A DNA stretch of 64,000 bases from Agilicoccus flavus (GCF_014857905.1 NZ_JACYXE010000006.1:186001-250000); one strand, 5' to 3'; counted from the first letter of the stretch, positions 30,898-41,948 are shown. The notes: a model not told the origin generated them from the sequence alone. A program made the numbers and translations.

Positions 30898-32995
30898 TCA
30901 GCGAGGCGTGCCCTCCACGGCCGCCGCGGTCGCCCGATCGAGAGCGGCCGTCAGGGCCTTCGCCGCGGTGGCGAAGGCGGCGTCGTCCTTCGCCTGGGCC
31001 GCCTCGGCGAGCGCCGGCAGCGGCTGGGCGGCGTAGCCGGTCGTCTGCCCCGGCGCCCAGACGAGGTGCTTGAACCACGGGCGGGACGGCAGGCCGACGG
31101 GGTCGGTCAGGGCCCGCTCCTGCGCGCGGATCGCGGCGTTGACCTTGGCGGCGACGGGGCGCTCGCCCGAGACGAGGCCACCGACGGCGAGCCGGGCGCC
31201 CGCGCTCTCGAGGCGTCGCGTCGCCGCCGCCCAGGCCTTCGCCGCGGCGAGGGTCGAGGGCGGCGGGGTCGCTCACCTCGGCGCGCATCGCCTCCAGGCG
31301 CGTGATCGTGTCGGCGGCGTAGGCGCTGTACCTCATCGGCAGGATGTCGGCGTTGGCCAGGCGCAGGGCGAGGCTGCCCGAGACCTCGGCCGCCGCCGTG
31401 ACGCCCTTGAACCCGGGGTCGGCGAAGCGCTGCGTGTAGTCGAGGTTGTCGTAGAGGGAGTGGTACTGCCCGCCCGCGCTGCCGAAGCCGATGTCGGCCG
31501 AGGCGACGCCGAGGTGCTGCAGGAACCCGGTGTAGTCCGACCCCGATCCGAGCCGCCCCGGCTCGGTCTCGCCCTGGGAGGCCGTGGACCACGCGTCGTA
31601 CACCGACCCCTCACCGGACGGGTCGTCGACGTCGGCGGTCACCGACCGGATCACCGCGTCGAGGGCGGGCACCGCTCCCGCTCCGAACCGGCGCCCTGCC
31701 GTGCCGTCCATGTTGAGGTAGGCGATGGCGCCCTCGCGCAGTTTCGCGGCGTTGTTCTCGGCGTACTCCGTCGAGCCGAGGAGGCCGTACTCCTCGCCGT
31801 CCCAGCCGGCCAGGACGATGGTGCGCCGCGGCCGCCAGCCGTCGCGGTAGAGCTCCCCGAGCGAGCGTGCGATCTCCATCGTCGAGACCCAGCCCGACTC
31901 GTTGTCGACGACGCCGGTGCCCCACGTGTCGCGGTGCCCACCGACGAGGACGTAGCCGGCGTCCGCGTCGGTGCCCGGGATCGTCGCGACGGCGTTGTGG
32001 ATCGGGACCTGCTCGTGACCGATGTCGAGGTCGAGCCGGACCTTCGTGCCGCCGGGACCGCCGAAGCGGTAGGGGACGTCGAGCCCGCCCTGCCAGTCCT
32101 TGCCGACGCGGGCGCCGCTGAGGGAGGCGATGAGCCCCCGGGCCTGGCCGTAGGAGATCGGTGTCGTCGGGATCGGGGCGATGGTGCGCGCGTCCTTCGC
32201 CGCGATGCGCGCGGTGCCCGGGGTCGAGGGGGTGCCGGGGGTGAGCGGGTCGCCGGGGTAGTCCCAGATCCGCAGCACCGACCCCCGTTGGATCGCATCG
32301 GCGGAGCGCCATGGGCCGTCGGGGTAGACCTCACCCTTGACGAACCCGTCGTCGGCCGGGTCGGAGTAGATGATCATGCCGACGGCGCCCGCCTTGGCGG
32401 CGAGGTCGGGCTTGACCCCCCGGAAGTTCTGTCCGTACCGGGCCAGGGCGATGCGTCCCTCGAGGGAGATCCCGCGCTTCTTCAGCTCCGCGAAGTCCTC
32501 GGGGCGGGCGTAGTTGACGTAGACGACGTCGCCGGCGACCGTGCCGGCGGGGGAGTAGGCGTTGTATCCGACGGGCAGGTCCTCGGGCCTCGTGAAGTCC
32601 GCGGCCCCGTCCTCGATGACCGACAGGTCGCGGCGTTGCGGTGCCGTCTGGCGGACCGAGATCTTCTTCGGTCGGGTGGCGAGGACCGAGTAGGAGTCGA
32701 CGTCGACGTCCAGCCCGTACCCGCGCAGCTGCTCGACGGCGTAGTCGAGGTTGCGTCGGTTGCCGGGGGTGCCGACGTGCGCGGCGTTCGCGCCGAGCGT
32801 GCGCATCCACGTCGTCGGGTGCTCGCTGTCGACCTCACCCCGCAACCGCTCCTCGTACTGCTGTTGCCACCGCGGCGAGCCGTACGGGGCCTGCTCGGCC
32901 TGGGCGGCCGTCGGTGCGGCCTGGACGAGGGAGGGACTCAGGGCCAGGCCGACGGCGGTCAGACCGGCCGCTGCGCACACGCGTACTGAGGTCAT
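30898..32995 (-). CDS. Secreted M28B peptidase (GCPII/PSMA-like), frameshifted near its 3' end
   Basis: Zinc aminopeptidase/carboxypeptidase-like protein with a signal peptide (MTSVRVCAAAGLTAVGLALS, cleavage near AQA-AP), a PA domain (about 130-300) and an M28 domain. The two zincs would be held by H354, D364, E402, D430 and H512, with E401 as base. The frame breaks at a GGG run (31251-31253): the uncorrected frame becomes an Arg/Gly-rich tail running through the tuf terminator. The +1-corrected frame gives LAAAKAWAAATRRLESAGAR and a transferrin-receptor-like dimerisation domain, stopping at 30898. The corrected length is 698 aa, usual for the family. ATG 32995 has AGGAG 7 bases upstream. True mutation or sequence error cannot be told apart here. 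Confidence 0.82.
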
Positions 32996-33213
32996 GGACA
33001 CGCTCCTGTGCAGGGTGCCTCGCGCGTGCAGCTCAGCGGCGAGACTGCGAATGGTGCTCAGACGCTAGGGGATCGGGTGGGCGGGGGCAAGACCCCCCGA
33101 AGCGCCCCGCCCCCGTGCGATGATCCACCGACCGGGGAGCGGGCGACCGGTCCTCGGAGCCGGCGACGTCGCGGCCACGTATCGGCGGCACGGCGGCGTT
33201 GCTGAGCCCCGAT

Positions 33214-33243
33214 TTGATGCGGCACCGGCCGATCTGGCACTAT
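33214..33243 (+). promoter_or_regulatory. Probable promoter of the S10 operon
   Basis: TTGATG (33214-33219), 18-base spacer and CACTAT (33238-33243) lie about 280 bases upstream of rpsJ, in the most AT-rich patch of the 528-base gap before rpsJ. Confidence 0.5.
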
Positions 33244-33344
33244 GGACAGGTTGCTTGATGCAGCCCTGCCGCCGGATCCACCGGTGTGGCGGGCCCGCGT
33301 CCCTCGCGAGAGGTTACTAGCACCAAGGATCTTCGCGGATTCTC

Positions 33345-33384
33345 GGAACCGGTGACGCTCGCGTGCGAGAAGAGCACCGGTTCC
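33345..33384 (+). ncRNA. Structured element in the rpsJ leader
   Basis: GGAACCGGTG (33345-33354) pairs perfectly with CACCGGTTCC (33375-33384). The 20-base loop holds a second 5-bp hairpin (33358-33362 with 33365-33369). It is a candidate regulatory or processing element of the long S10 leader; no known family was recognised. Confidence 0.45.
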
Positions 33385-33523
33385 ATCGCACCGACACCGA
33401 TCAGGTGGGCGGGTCGCTGGCATGTGCCTGTTCGATCGGGCACCGCGCGACACGCCCGACCGCGGGGGTCGGGGATGAGGCCGGATCCGACATGATGGAC
33501 GACGAGAGAGAGTCTGACGAGCG

Positions 33524-33832
33524 ATGGCGGGACAGAAGATCCGCATCCGGTTGAAGTCGTACGACCACGAGGTCATCGACTCATCGGCGCGCAAGATTGT
33601 CGACACGGTGACCCGCGCGGGCGCGACGGTCGTCGGCCCGGTGCCGCTACCGACGGAGAAGAACGTCTTCGTCGTCATCCGGTCGCCCCACAAGTACAAG
33701 GACAGCCGCGAGCACTTCGAGATGCGCACGCACAAGCGCCTCATCGACATCGTGGACCCGACGCCCAAGGCGGTCGACTCGCTCATGCGACTCGACCTGC
33801 CGGCGGACGTCAACATCGAGATCAAGCTCTGA
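33524..33832 (+). CDS. rpsJ: 30S ribosomal protein S10
   Basis: 102-aa protein of the 30S head, also NusE, the transcription antitermination partner of NusB/NusG. Typical [19 protein letters not shown] start. First gene of the S10 cluster; rplC starts 19 bases later. Confidence 0.97.
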   Translation: MAGQKIRIRLKSYDHEVIDSSARKIVDTVTRAGATVVGPVPLPTEKNVFVVIRSPHKYKDSREHFEMRTHKRLIDIVDPTPKAVDSLMRLDLPADVNIEIKL

Positions 33833-33851
33833 TCGGGAAGGAGGAAGCATC

Positions 33852-34517
33852 ATGACTGCTGTCACCAACCAGCACCAGCGCGCCGTCAAGGGCCTCCTCG
33901 GCGAGAAGCTCGGCATGACCCAGGTCTGGGACGCCGAGAACCGCCTCGTCCCGGTCACGGTCATCAAGGCCGGCCCGTGCGTCGTCACGCAGGTCCGCGG
34001 CCAGGACGTCGACGGGTACGACGCGGTGCAGATCGCCTACGGCGCGATCGACCCGCGTAAGGTCAATCAGCCCATGTCCGGCCACTTCGAGAAGGCCGGA
34101 GTCACGCCGCGTCGACACCTCCTGGAGCTGCGCACGTCGGACGCCTCGTCCTTCGAGCTCGGCCAGGAGATCACGGTCGAGGCGTTCGAGGGCGGCCAGA
34201 AGATCGACGTCGTCGGCCGCACCAAGGGCAAGGGCTTCGCCGGTGTCATGAAGCGTCACGGCTTCCACGGCGTGAGCGCGTCCCACGGTGCGCACCGCAA
34301 CCACCGCAAGCCCGGTTCCATCGGCGCCTGCGCGACCCCCGGTCGCGTGTTCAAGGGCGTCCGCATGGCCGGCCGCATGGGCGGTGTGCGCCAGACCACC
34401 CAGAACCTCACGATCCACGCGGTGGACGCCGAGAAGGGCCTGCTGCTCGTCAAGGGCGCCGTCCCCGGTCCCCGTGGTGCCATCGTGCTCGTCCGCACTG
34501 CCGCCAAGGGAGCGTGA
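33852..34517 (+). CDS. rplC: 50S ribosomal protein L3
   Basis: 221-aa early assembly protein near the peptidyl transferase centre. [20 protein letters not shown] near the start and [20 protein letters not shown] are family signatures. SD GGAAGGAGGAAG upstream. Confidence 0.97.
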   Translation: MTAVTNQHQRAVKGLLGEKLGMTQVWDAENRLVPVTVIKAGPCVVTQVRGQDVDGYDAVQIAYGAIDPRKVNQPMSGHFEKAGVTPRRHLLELRTSDASSFELGQEITVEAFEGGQKIDVVGRTKGKGFAGVMKRHGFHGVSASHGAHRNHRKPGSIGACATPGRVFKGVRMAGRMGGVRQTTQNLTIHAVDAEKGLLLVKGAVPGPRGAIVLVRTAAKGA

Positions 34518-34521
34518 CGTC

Positions 34522-35181
34522 ATGACGACGATCGACATCATCGACGCGAAGGGCGCGAAGTCGGGCACGGTCGACCTGCCGCCCGAGATCTTCGACGTCC
34601 AGACCAACATCCCGCTGATCCACCAGGTGGTCGTGGCCCAGCTCGCCGCGGCGCGCCAGGGGACCCACGCCACGAAGACGCGGGGCCAGGTGCGTGGCGG
34701 TGGCCGCAAGCCGTACCGCCAGAAGGGCACCGGCCGCGCCCGTCAGGGCTCGACCCGCGCGCCGCAGTTCGCCGGCGGTGGCGTCGTCCACGGCCCGCAG
34801 CCGCGTGACTACAGCCAGCGCACGCCCAAGAAGATGAAGGCCGCCGCCCTGCGCGGGGCCCTCTCGGACCGGGCCCGCCACGGCCGCGTCCACGCGCTCA
34901 CCGCGGTCGTCGAGGGCGAGGCGCCCTCGACGAAGACCGCCGCCGGGCTGCTCGGCAGCCTGACGGAGCGCCGCAACCTCCTGGTCGTGCTCGAGCGCAC
35001 CGACGAGCTCGGCGCGCTGTCCGTGCGCAACCTCGAGAACGTGCACGTCCTCTGGGCCGACCAGCTCAACACGTACGACGTGCTCTGCGCGGACGACGTC
35101 GTCTTCACGCAGGGCGCCCTGCGCACCTTCGTCGAGGCCGGCCGCCACGGCCGCACGGAGATCTCGGAGGAGTCGAAGTGA
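34522..35181 (+). CDS. rplD: 50S ribosomal protein L4
   Basis: 219-aa exit-tunnel protein; in E. coli it also represses the S10 operon, which is unproven here. The tunnel loop [20 protein letters not shown] is present. ATG 34522 has AGGGAG upstream; longer frames upstream are read-through of rplC. Confidence 0.96.
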   Translation: MTTIDIIDAKGAKSGTVDLPPEIFDVQTNIPLIHQVVVAQLAAARQGTHATKTRGQVRGGGRKPYRQKGTGRARQGSTRAPQFAGGGVVHGPQPRDYSQRTPKKMKAAALRGALSDRARHGRVHALTAVVEGEAPSTKTAAGLLGSLTERRNLLVVLERTDELGALSVRNLENVHVLWADQLNTYDVLCADDVVFTQGALRTFVEAGRHGRTEISEESK

Positions 35182-35477
35182 ACCTGAACAAGAACCCCCG
35201 CGACATCGTGCTCGCGCCGGTCGTCTCCGAGAAGTCCTACAGCCTTCTCGACGAGGGGAAGTACACCTTCCTCGTCGACCCCCGCGCGAACAAGACGCAG
35301 ATCAAGATCGCCGTCGAGTCCATCTTCGGCGTCAAGGTCTCCTCCGTGAACACGCTCAACCGCCAGGGCAAGACGCGACGGACCCGCTTCGGGCTCGGCA
35401 AGCGCAAGGACACCAAGCGCGCCATCGTCACCCTCAAGGAAGGCTCGATCGACGTCTTCGGGAGCGCCTCGGCGTGA
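35178..35477 (+). CDS. rplW: 50S ribosomal protein L23
   Basis: 99-aa protein at the tunnel exit, docking site for trigger factor and SRP. GTG 35178 overlaps the rplD stop (GTGA). [19 protein letters not shown] is typical. Confidence 0.96.
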   Translation: MNLNKNPRDIVLAPVVSEKSYSLLDEGKYTFLVDPRANKTQIKIAVESIFGVKVSSVNTLNRQGKTRRTRFGLGKRKDTKRAIVTLKEGSIDVFGSASA

Positions 35478-35515
35478 GCCGAGCGACGTCCGAGAGAGGA
35501 ACGAAGGACTAAGCA

Positions 35516-36352
35516 ATGGGTATCCGCAAGTACAAGCCGACCACTCCCGGTCGTCGTGGTTCGAGCGTCGCCGACTTCGTCGAGGTGACCCGCTCCACGC
35601 CGGAGAAGTCGCTCGTGCGCCCGCTGACCAAGACGGGCGGGCGCAACGCCAGCGGCCGGATCACGACGCGTCACATCGGCGGCGGTCACAAGCGCGCCTA
35701 CCGCGTCATCGACTTCCGTCGCCACGACAAGGACGGCATCCCGGCCAAGGTCGCGCACATCGAGTACGACCCCAACCGCACGGCGCGCATCGCGCTGCTG
35801 CACTACGCGGACGGCGAGAAGCGTTACATCCTCGCGCCGAACCGCATCAAGCAGGGCGACCCGATCGAGAACGGGCCGAGCGCGGACATCAAGCCGGGCA
35901 ACAACCTGCCGATGCGCAACATCCCCGTCGGTACGGTCATCCACGCCATCGAGCTCCGGCCCGGCGGTGGCGCGAAGATCGCCCGCAGCGCCGGCGCCCG
36001 CGTGCAGCTCGTCGCCAAGGACGGTCCGTACGCCCAGCTGCGCATGCCGTCCGGTGAGATCCGCAACGTCGACGTGCGCTGCCGCGCCACCGTCGGCGAG
36101 GTCGGGAACGCCGAGCAGAGCAACATCAACTGGGGCAAGGCCGGTCGCATGCGCTGGAAGGGCAAGCGCCCGACCGTCCGCGGTGTCGTCATGAACCCGG
36201 TGGACCACCCGCACGGTGGTGGCGAGGGTCGCACGTCCGGTGGACGTAACCCCGTGAGCCCCTGGGGTCAGCCGGAAGGCCGCACGCGTCGCCCGAACAA
36301 GGAAAGCGACAAGCTCATCGTGCGTCGCCGTCGTACTGGCAAGAAGCGCTGA
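35516..36352 (+). CDS. rplB: 50S ribosomal protein L2
   Basis: 278-aa protein required for subunit association and peptidyl transfer. [15 protein letters not shown] start and the [16 protein letters not shown] motif with its essential histidine near the C-terminus are intact. Confidence 0.97.
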   Translation: MGIRKYKPTTPGRRGSSVADFVEVTRSTPEKSLVRPLTKTGGRNASGRITTRHIGGGHKRAYRVIDFRRHDKDGIPAKVAHIEYDPNRTARIALLHYADGEKRYILAPNRIKQGDPIENGPSADIKPGNNLPMRNIPVGTVIHAIELRPGGGAKIARSAGARVQLVAKDGPYAQLRMPSGEIRNVDVRCRATVGEVGNAEQSNINWGKAGRMRWKGKRPTVRGVVMNPVDHPHGGGEGRTSGGRNPVSPWGQPEGRTRRPNKESDKLIVRRRRTGKKR

Positions 36353-36367
36353 CAAGGAGCCTGAAGA

Positions 36368-36649
36368 ATGCCTCGTAGCCTGAAGAAGGGCCCCTTCATC
36401 GACGACCACCTCCAGAAGAAGGTGGACGTGCAGAACGAGAAGGGTGCCAAGACCGTCATCAAGACGTGGTCGCGCCGCTCCGTCATCGCTCCCGACTTCC
36501 TGGGTCACACGTTCGCGGTGCACGACGGGCGCAAGCACGTCCCCGTGTTCGTCACCGAGGCGATGGTCGGGCACAAGCTCGGCGAATTCGCCCCGACCCG
36601 GACGTTCAAGGGTCACATCAAGGACGACAAGAAGGGACGTCGCCGCTGA
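36368..36649 (+). CDS. rpsS: 30S ribosomal protein S19
   Basis: 93-aa head protein contacting S13. [15 protein letters not shown] start is diagnostic. Stop overlaps rplV start (TGATG). Confidence 0.97.
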   Translation: MPRSLKKGPFIDDHLQKKVDVQNEKGAKTVIKTWSRRSVIAPDFLGHTFAVHDGRKHVPVFVTEAMVGHKLGEFAPTRTFKGHIKDDKKGRRR

Positions 36650-37053
36650 TGACCACCAACATCACCGAAAACGAGAACGTCGTGTCGGCCAAGGCCGTCG
36701 CGCGCCAGGTGCGCGTGACGCCGATGAAGGCCCGCCGCGTCGTCGACCTGGTCCGCGGGAAGAACGCCGTCGAGGCGCTCGCCATCCTGCAGTTCGCCCC
36801 GCAGACGGCGTCCGACCCGGTCCGCAAGGTCCTGGCCAGCGCCATGGCGAACGCCCGGGTGTACGCCGACAAGCACAGCCTGCCGTTCGACGAGCGCAAC
36901 CTGGTCGTCAGCGCCGCGCACGTCGACGAAGGCCCCACGATGAAGCGTTTCCAGCCGCGTGCGCAGGGCCGGGCCTTCAAGATCATGAAGCGCACCAGCC
37001 ACATCACGGTGTACGTGTCGCAGGCCGGCACCCGGAACGGAGGCACCCGCTAA
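36649..37053 (+). CDS. rplV: 50S ribosomal protein L22
   Basis: 134-aa tunnel-lining protein; the beta-hairpin region [20 protein letters not shown] is intact. ATG 36649 overlaps rpsS. A short 13-residue N-terminal lead precedes the conserved [20 protein letters not shown]. Confidence 0.96.
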   Translation: MTTNITENENVVSAKAVARQVRVTPMKARRVVDLVRGKNAVEALAILQFAPQTASDPVRKVLASAMANARVYADKHSLPFDERNLVVSAAHVDEGPTMKRFQPRAQGRAFKIMKRTSHITVYVSQAGTRNGGTR

Positions 37054-37874
37054 TGGGTCAGAAGGTCAACCCCAACGGTTTCCGCCTGGGCATCACGACG
37101 GAGCACAAGAGCCGCTGGTTCGCGGACAGCACCAAGGACGGGCAGCGTTACCGCGACTACGTGAAGGAAGACGTCGCGATCCGCAAGCTCATGTCCACGG
37201 GCATGGACCGCGCCGGCATCAGCCGCGTCGAGATCGAGCGCACCCGTGACCGCGTCCGCGTGGACATCCACACGGCGCGCCCGGGCATCGTCATCGGTCG
37301 CCGCGGCGCCGAGGCCGACCGCATCCGCGGTGAGCTCGAGAAGCTGACGGGCAAGCAGGTCCAGCTCAACATCCTCGAGGTCAAGAACCCCGAGATGGAC
37401 GCCCAGCTCGTGGCGCAGGGCATCGCCGAGCAGCTCTCGGCCCGCGTGTCCTTCCGCCGCGCCATGCGCAAGGGGATGCAGTCCTCGCTGCGCGCCGGCG
37501 CCAAGGGCATTCGCGTGCAGTGCTCGGGCCGTCTCGGCGGCGCCGAGATGAGCCGCTCGGAGTTCTACCGCGAGGGGCGCGTGCCGCTGCACACGCTTCG
37601 CGCGAACATCGACTACGGCTTCTACGAGGCCCGGACGACGTTCGGCCGCATCGGAGTCAAGGTCTGGATCTACAAGGGCGACCTGACGGCCCGCGAGCTC
37701 GCGGCGCAGCAGGCGGCCGCGCCGTCGCGCCCCCAGCGCGGTGGCCCCCGCGGTGAGCGTCCGGCTCGCGGTGGGGCTCGCCGTCCCGCCGGCGGTGGCC
37801 GTGGCGCGGGTCGTCCCAACGAGTCCGGTGCGCCCGCCGAGGCGCCCGCGAGCACGCAGGGAGCTGAGTCCTGA
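37053..37874 (+). CDS. rpsC: 30S ribosomal protein S3
   Basis: 273-aa mRNA-entry protein. KH domain with [14 protein letters not shown] and the C-terminal S3 domain are present. The last 50 or so residues form an Arg/Gly/Pro-rich tail, as in other actinobacteria. The ATG overlaps the rplV stop (TAATG). Confidence 0.97.
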   Translation: MGQKVNPNGFRLGITTEHKSRWFADSTKDGQRYRDYVKEDVAIRKLMSTGMDRAGISRVEIERTRDRVRVDIHTARPGIVIGRRGAEADRIRGELEKLTGKQVQLNILEVKNPEMDAQLVAQGIAEQLSARVSFRRAMRKGMQSSLRAGAKGIRVQCSGRLGGAEMSRSEFYREGRVPLHTLRANIDYGFYEARTTFGRIGVKVWIYKGDLTARELAAQQAAAPSRPQRGGPRGERPARGGARRPAGGGRGAGRPNESGAPAEAPASTQGAES

Positions 37875-38293
37875 TGTTGATCCCCCGTCGAGTCAAGCAC
37901 CGCAAGCAGCACCACCCGGGTCGCTCGGGCGCTGCCAAGGGCGGTACCACGATCGCGTTCGGTGACTACGGCATCCAGGCCCTCGAGCCGGCCTACGTCA
38001 CGAACCGCCAGATCGAGTCGGCCCGTATCGCGATGACCCGCTACATCAAGCGTGGCGGAAAGGTCTGGATCAACATCTACCCGGACCGTCCGCTCACGAA
38101 GAAGCCCGCCGAGACCCGCATGGGTTCCGGTAAGGGTTCGCCCGAGTGGTGGGTCGCGAACGTCAAGCCGGGACGCGTCATGTTCGAGCTGTCCGGTGTG
38201 TCCGAGGAGATCGCTCGCGAGGCCATGCGCCTGGCGATGCACAAGCTGCCGATGAAGTGCCGCTTCGTCCAGCGTGAGGGTGGTGACAACTGA
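37874..38293 (+). CDS. rplP: 50S ribosomal protein L16
   Basis: 139-aa protein at the A-site side of the 50S subunit. [19 protein letters not shown] start and [20 protein letters not shown] are diagnostic. Overlaps both neighbours by one base. Confidence 0.97.
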   Translation: MLIPRRVKHRKQHHPGRSGAAKGGTTIAFGDYGIQALEPAYVTNRQIESARIAMTRYIKRGGKVWINIYPDRPLTKKPAETRMGSGKGSPEWWVANVKPGRVMFELSGVSEEIAREAMRLAMHKLPMKCRFVQREGGDN

Positions 38294-38529
38294 TGGCGGT
38301 CGGAAGCAAGGACCTGACCCCGGAGAAGCTCCGCGACCTGTCGTCCGAGCAGCTCGTCGAGGAGCTCGGCAAGGCCAAGGGTGAACTCTTCAACCTGCGG
38401 TTCCAGTCGGCCACGGGCCAGCTGGAGAACAACGGCCGACTGCGCGCCGTCCGCAAGGACATCGCCCGGATCTACACGATCATGCGGGAGCGCGAGCTCA
38501 ACATCGGCGGAGCGAAGGTGGAGAAGTGA
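38293..38529 (+). CDS. rpmC: 50S ribosomal protein L29
   Basis: 78-aa two-helix protein at the tunnel exit. [20 protein letters not shown] and [20 protein letters not shown] are typical. Confidence 0.96.
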   Translation: MAVGSKDLTPEKLRDLSSEQLVEELGKAKGELFNLRFQSATGQLENNGRLRAVRKDIARIYTIMRERELNIGGAKVEK

Positions 38530-38558
38530 CCGCGGCCAACAGCACGGAGGAGACGAAC

Positions 38559-38840
38559 GTGAGCACCGACAACGACGGCGCGACCACGGCGCGCCACTTC
38601 CGCAAGACCGCTCGCGGCTACGTCGTCAGCGACAAGATGGACAAGACCGTCGTGGTCGAGGTCGAGGACCGCGTCAAGCACGCGCTCTACGGCAAGGTCC
38701 TGCGACGCACGAGCCGTCTGAAGGCGCACGACGAGAACAACGAGGCGGGCACGGGCGACCGCGTCGTCATCATGGAGACCCGTCCGCTGTCGGCCGGCAA
38801 GCGCTGGCGCGTCGTGGAGATCCTCGAACGCGCCAAGTGA
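38559..38840 (+). CDS. rpsQ: 30S ribosomal protein S17
   Basis: 93-aa primary rRNA-binding protein with [20 protein letters not shown]. Two GTG starts compete: 38526, overlapping the rpmC stop, and 38559. I chose 38559 because GGAGGAG (38546-38552) precedes it by 6 bases and the resulting length fits the family. The earlier one would add 11 residues and has a poorly spaced ribosome site. Confidence 0.9.
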   Translation: MSTDNDGATTARHFRKTARGYVVSDKMDKTVVVEVEDRVKHALYGKVLRRTSRLKAHDENNEAGTGDRVVIMETRPLSAGKRWRVVEILERAK

Positions 38841-38847
38841 GCTCTCC

Positions 38848-38865
38848 GCGGGGCAGGCGCCCCGC
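38848..38865 (+). terminator. Small GC hairpin after rpsQ
   Basis: A 7-bp stem (38848-38854 with 38859-38865) and 4-base loop, 7 bases after the rpsQ stop. It may end or attenuate the S10 operon; the 180-base gap to rplN presumably has a promoter I could not assign. Confidence 0.45.
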
Positions 38866-39021
38866 AGGCAGCCGCGGGGGTGATGCGGGTCGCGTCGCCC
38901 CCCGGCCCCGGTCCCGGACCATGTGTCCGCGGGTCGGTCAAGACCACAGATCCGTTCCGCAAGGCTCGATGCCGGGGGAGACACCCGGAGCAGAGAACCG
39001 GCGCGACGACAGGAGTGAGAA

Positions 39022-39390
39022 GTGATCCAGCAGGAGTCGCGACTGCGCGTCGCCGACAACACCGGTGCCAAGGAGATCCTGTGCATCCGGGTTCTCGGTG
39101 GCTCGGGTCGGCGTTACGCCGGCATCGGTGACGTCATCGTCGCCACGGTCAAGGACGCCATCCCGGGCGGCAACGTCAAGAAGGGCGACGTCGTCAAGGC
39201 GGTCATCGTCCGCACGAAGAAGGAGCGCCGTCGTAACGACGGTTCCTACATCAAGTTCGACGAGAACGCAGCCGTCATCCTCAAGGGCGACGGGGACCCG
39301 CGCGGTACCCGTATCTTCGGTCCTGTGGGGCGCGAGCTGCGTGAGAAGAAGTTCATGAAGATCATCTCGCTGGCGCCGGAGGTGCTCTGA
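39022..39390 (+). CDS. rplN: 50S ribosomal protein L14
   Basis: 122-aa intersubunit-bridge protein. [19 protein letters not shown] is the family start, from GTG 39022 with AGGAGTGAGA upstream. First gene of the spc-type segment. Confidence 0.97.
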   Translation: MIQQESRLRVADNTGAKEILCIRVLGGSGRRYAGIGDVIVATVKDAIPGGNVKKGDVVKAVIVRTKKERRRNDGSYIKFDENAAVILKGDGDPRGTRIFGPVGRELREKKFMKIISLAPEVL

Positions 39391-39393
39391 ACC

Positions 39394-39759
39394 ATGGCCA
39401 AGATGAAGATCAAGAAGGGTGACCTCGTGCAGGTCATCAGCGGTCGCAAGCAGGACAAGGGCGGCGACCGCGGCAAGCAGGGGAAGGTCATCGAGGTCTT
39501 CCCCGAGACCAACCGGGTGCTCGTCGAGGGCATCAACCGGATCACGAAGCACACGCGTGCGGGCCAGGCCGGTGGCCAGACCCGCGCGGGCGGCATCGTC
39601 GTCACCGAGGCCCCGGTCCACGTGAGCAACGTGGCCGTCGTCGACCCCGAGACGAAGAAGCCCACGCGCGTCCGGACCCGGGTCGAGATGGTCGAGCGTG
39701 ACGGCCGCCAGAAGGCGCAGCGGATCCGCGTCGCCGTGCGCTCGGGGAAGGACATCTGA
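39394..39759 (+). CDS. rplX: 50S ribosomal protein L24
   Basis: 121-aa assembly-initiator protein with a KOW motif ([20 protein letters not shown]). Overlaps the rplE start by one base. Confidence 0.96.
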   Translation: MAKMKIKKGDLVQVISGRKQDKGGDRGKQGKVIEVFPETNRVLVEGINRITKHTRAGQAGGQTRAGGIVVTEAPVHVSNVAVVDPETKKPTRVRTRVEMVERDGRQKAQRIRVAVRSGKDI

Positions 39760-40325
39760 TGACGGACACCACCACGGCCACGGCTCCCCGCATGAAGGCG
39801 CGGTACGCCGCGGAGATCAAGCCGGCGCTGCGCGAGCAGTTCGAGTACGCGAACGTCATGCAGATCCCGGGCGTCGTCAAGGTCGTCGTCAACATGGGCG
39901 TCGGCGAGGCGGCCCGCGACAGCAAGCGCATCGAGGGCGCGGTCCGCGACCTCACGCTCATCACCGGGCAGAAGCCGGTCGTGACGAAGGCGCGCAAGTC
40001 GATCGCGCAGTTCAAGCTGCGCGAGGGCATGCCGATCGGTGCGCACACGACGCTGCGCGGCGACCGCATGTGGGAGTTCCTCGACCGTCTCGTGAGCGTG
40101 GCGCTGCCGCGGATCCGCGACTTCCGCGGGCTCTCCCCGAAGCAGTTCGACGGGCGTGGTAACTACACGTTCGGGCTCAACGAGCAGTCCATGTTCTACG
40201 AGATCGACCCCGACCGGATCGACCACGTGCGCGGCATGGACATCACCGTGGTCACCACGGCCACCAACGACGAGGAGGGGCGCGCTCTGCTGCGTCACCT
40301 CGGATTCCCGTTCAAGGAGAACTGA
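39759..40325 (+). CDS. rplE: 50S ribosomal protein L5
   Basis: 188-aa 5S rRNA-binding protein of the central protuberance. [20 protein letters not shown] and the [18 protein letters not shown] stretch are diagnostic. Confidence 0.97.
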   Translation: MTDTTTATAPRMKARYAAEIKPALREQFEYANVMQIPGVVKVVVNMGVGEAARDSKRIEGAVRDLTLITGQKPVVTKARKSIAQFKLREGMPIGAHTTLRGDRMWEFLDRLVSVALPRIRDFRGLSPKQFDGRGNYTFGLNEQSMFYEIDPDRIDHVRGMDITVVTTATNDEEGRALLRHLGFPFKEN

Positions 40326-40327
40326 TC

Positions 40328-40513
40328 GTGGCGAAGACTGCGCTGATCAACAAGGCCAACGCCAAGCCCAAGTTCAAGGTGCGCGCCTACACCCGCTGCC
40401 AGCGGTGCGGGCGTCCCCACTCGGTGTACCGCAAGTTCGGTCTGTGCCGAGTGTGCGTCCGGGAGATGGCTCACCGCGGTGAGCTTCCCGGCGTCACCAA
40501 GAGCAGCTGGTAA
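40328..40513 (+). CDS. rpsN: 30S ribosomal protein S14, type Z (zinc form)
   Basis: 61-aa S14 with a CxxC-x12-CxxC zinc site (CQRC and CRVC). The short type Z form is the primary S14 of actinobacteria. GTG start two bases after rplE. Confidence 0.97.
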   Translation: MAKTALINKANAKPKFKVRAYTRCQRCGRPHSVYRKFGLCRVCVREMAHRGELPGVTKSSW

Positions 40514-40603
40514 GAGCCCACCCACACACAGCTTCTACACCGTAGGTCAAACCCGCCGAGAGGCGGAGTGCGAAACCCCGGTGAGGAAGGGCGGAGAAGC
40601 CCA

Positions 40604-41002
40604 ATGACGATGACAGACCCGATTGCGGACATGTTGACCCGCGTGCGGAACGCCAACTCGGCGCACCACGACGCGGTCTCCATGCCGTTCTCGAAGCTCA
40701 AGTCCAACATCGCCGACATCCTGAAGAGCGAGGGTTACATCGCTGGATGGCGCGCCGAGGACGCCGAGGTGGGCCGGACGCTCATCATCGACCTGAAGTA
40801 CGGCCCCAACCGGGAGCGCTCGATCTCCGGTGTGCGTCGCGTGTCCAAGCCCGGTCTGCGCGTGTACGCCAAGTCGACGAACCTGCCCAAGGTGCTCGGA
40901 GGCCTGGGCGTGGCGATCATCTCCACGTCCTCCGGATTGTTGACCGACAAGCAGGCCGCCACGAAGGGCGTGGGTGGGGAAGTCCTCGCCTACGTCTGGT
41001 AG
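40604..41002 (+). CDS. rpsH: 30S ribosomal protein S8
   Basis: 132-aa protein binding 16S helix 21; in E. coli it represses the spc operon. [18 protein letters not shown] is the usual start; ATG 40604 preferred over an unconserved 12-residue extension. C-terminal [13 protein letters not shown] is intact. Confidence 0.96.
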   Translation: MTMTDPIADMLTRVRNANSAHHDAVSMPFSKLKSNIADILKSEGYIAGWRAEDAEVGRTLIIDLKYGPNRERSISGVRRVSKPGLRVYAKSTNLPKVLGGLGVAIISTSSGLLTDKQAATKGVGGEVLAYVW

Positions 41003-41030
41003 TCGGTACGAGGACAGAGAGGAGACGCAA

Positions 41031-41570
41031 ATGTCCAGAATCGGACGACTCCCCGTCACCGTGCCGTCGGGCGTCGAGGTGAAGATCGACGGCCGTGCGG
41101 TGACCGTCAAGGGTCCCAAGGGCGAGCTCGCGCTCGCCGTCGCGGAGCCCATCACGGTCGGCCACGACGACGACGGTGCGATCGCGGTCACGCGGCCGAA
41201 CGACGAGCGCGAGTCGCGGTCGTTGCACGGCCTGACCCGTTCGCTCATCGCGAACATGGTCGAGGGCGTGAGCAAGGGCTACGAGAAGAAGCTCGAGATC
41301 TACGGCACCGGTTACCGCGTGCAGAACAAGGGGGGCAACCTCGAGTTCGCGCTCGGCTACAGCCACCCGATCACCGTCGAGCCCCCGCAGGGCATCACGT
41401 TCGCCGTCGAGGCGCCCACCCGGTTCTCGGTCCAGGGCATCGACAAGCAGCTCGTCGGCGAGGTCGCGGCCAACATCCGCAAGCTCCGCCGGCCCGACCC
41501 GTACAAGGGCAAGGGCGTGCGTTACGCGGGCGAGCAGATCCGCCGCAAGGTCGGAAAGGCTGGTAAGTAA
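41031..41570 (+). CDS. rplF: 50S ribosomal protein L6
   Basis: 179-aa protein near the sarcin-ricin loop. [19 protein letters not shown] start and the C-terminal [20 protein letters not shown] motif are diagnostic. SD GAGAGGAGA. Confidence 0.97.
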   Translation: MSRIGRLPVTVPSGVEVKIDGRAVTVKGPKGELALAVAEPITVGHDDDGAIAVTRPNDERESRSLHGLTRSLIANMVEGVSKGYEKKLEIYGTGYRVQNKGGNLEFALGYSHPITVEPPQGITFAVEAPTRFSVQGIDKQLVGEVAANIRKLRRPDPYKGKGVRYAGEQIRRKVGKAGK

Positions 41571-41573
41571 GCC

Positions 41574-41948
41574 ATGGCACTCATCATCAAGCGTGGCAAG
41601 GGCAAGGCCGCGGCCCGGACCCGTCGCCACTTCCGTCTGCGCAAGCGCATCGCCGGCACCGCCGCGCGTCCGCGCCTGGTCGTGTCGCGTTCGTCGCGGC
41701 ACATCGTCGCCCAGATCGTCGACGACGCGGTGGGACGCACCCTCGCGTCCGCGTCGACGATGGAGAAGGACCTGCGGTCCTTCGACGGCGACAAGACGGC
41801 CAAGGCGCGCCGCGTCGGGGAGCTCCTCGCGGAGCGCGCCAAGGGCGCCGGCGTCGAGGCCGTCGTGTTCGACCGCGGCGGCAACCAGTACCACGGTCGC
41901 GTGGCCGCGATCGCCGACGGCGCCCGCGAGGGGGGTCTGTCGCTGTGA
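41574..41948 (+). CDS. rplR: 50S ribosomal protein L18
   Basis: 124-aa 5S rRNA-binding protein. [20 protein letters not shown] and the central [14 protein letters not shown] stretch are typical. Follows rplF by three bases. Confidence 0.96.
   Translation: MALIIKRGKGKAAARTRRHFRLRKRIAGTAARPRLVVSRSSRHIVAQIVDDAVGRTLASASTMEKDLRSFDGDKTAKARRVGELLAERAKGAGVEAVVFDRGGNQYHGRVAAIADGAREGGLSL

Noticed and set aside
30821-31250. Read-through C-terminus of the M28 peptidase in the uncorrected frame
   Set aside because: It is Arg/Gly-rich, runs through the tuf terminator, and has no aromatic or hydrophobic pattern, whereas the +1 frame gives a coherent domain and a proper stop.
38526-38558. Upstream GTG start of rpsQ overlapping rpmC
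   Set aside because: Its ribosome site is only 2 bases away, while GTG 38559 has GGAGGAG at ideal spacing. It remains a possible alternative start.
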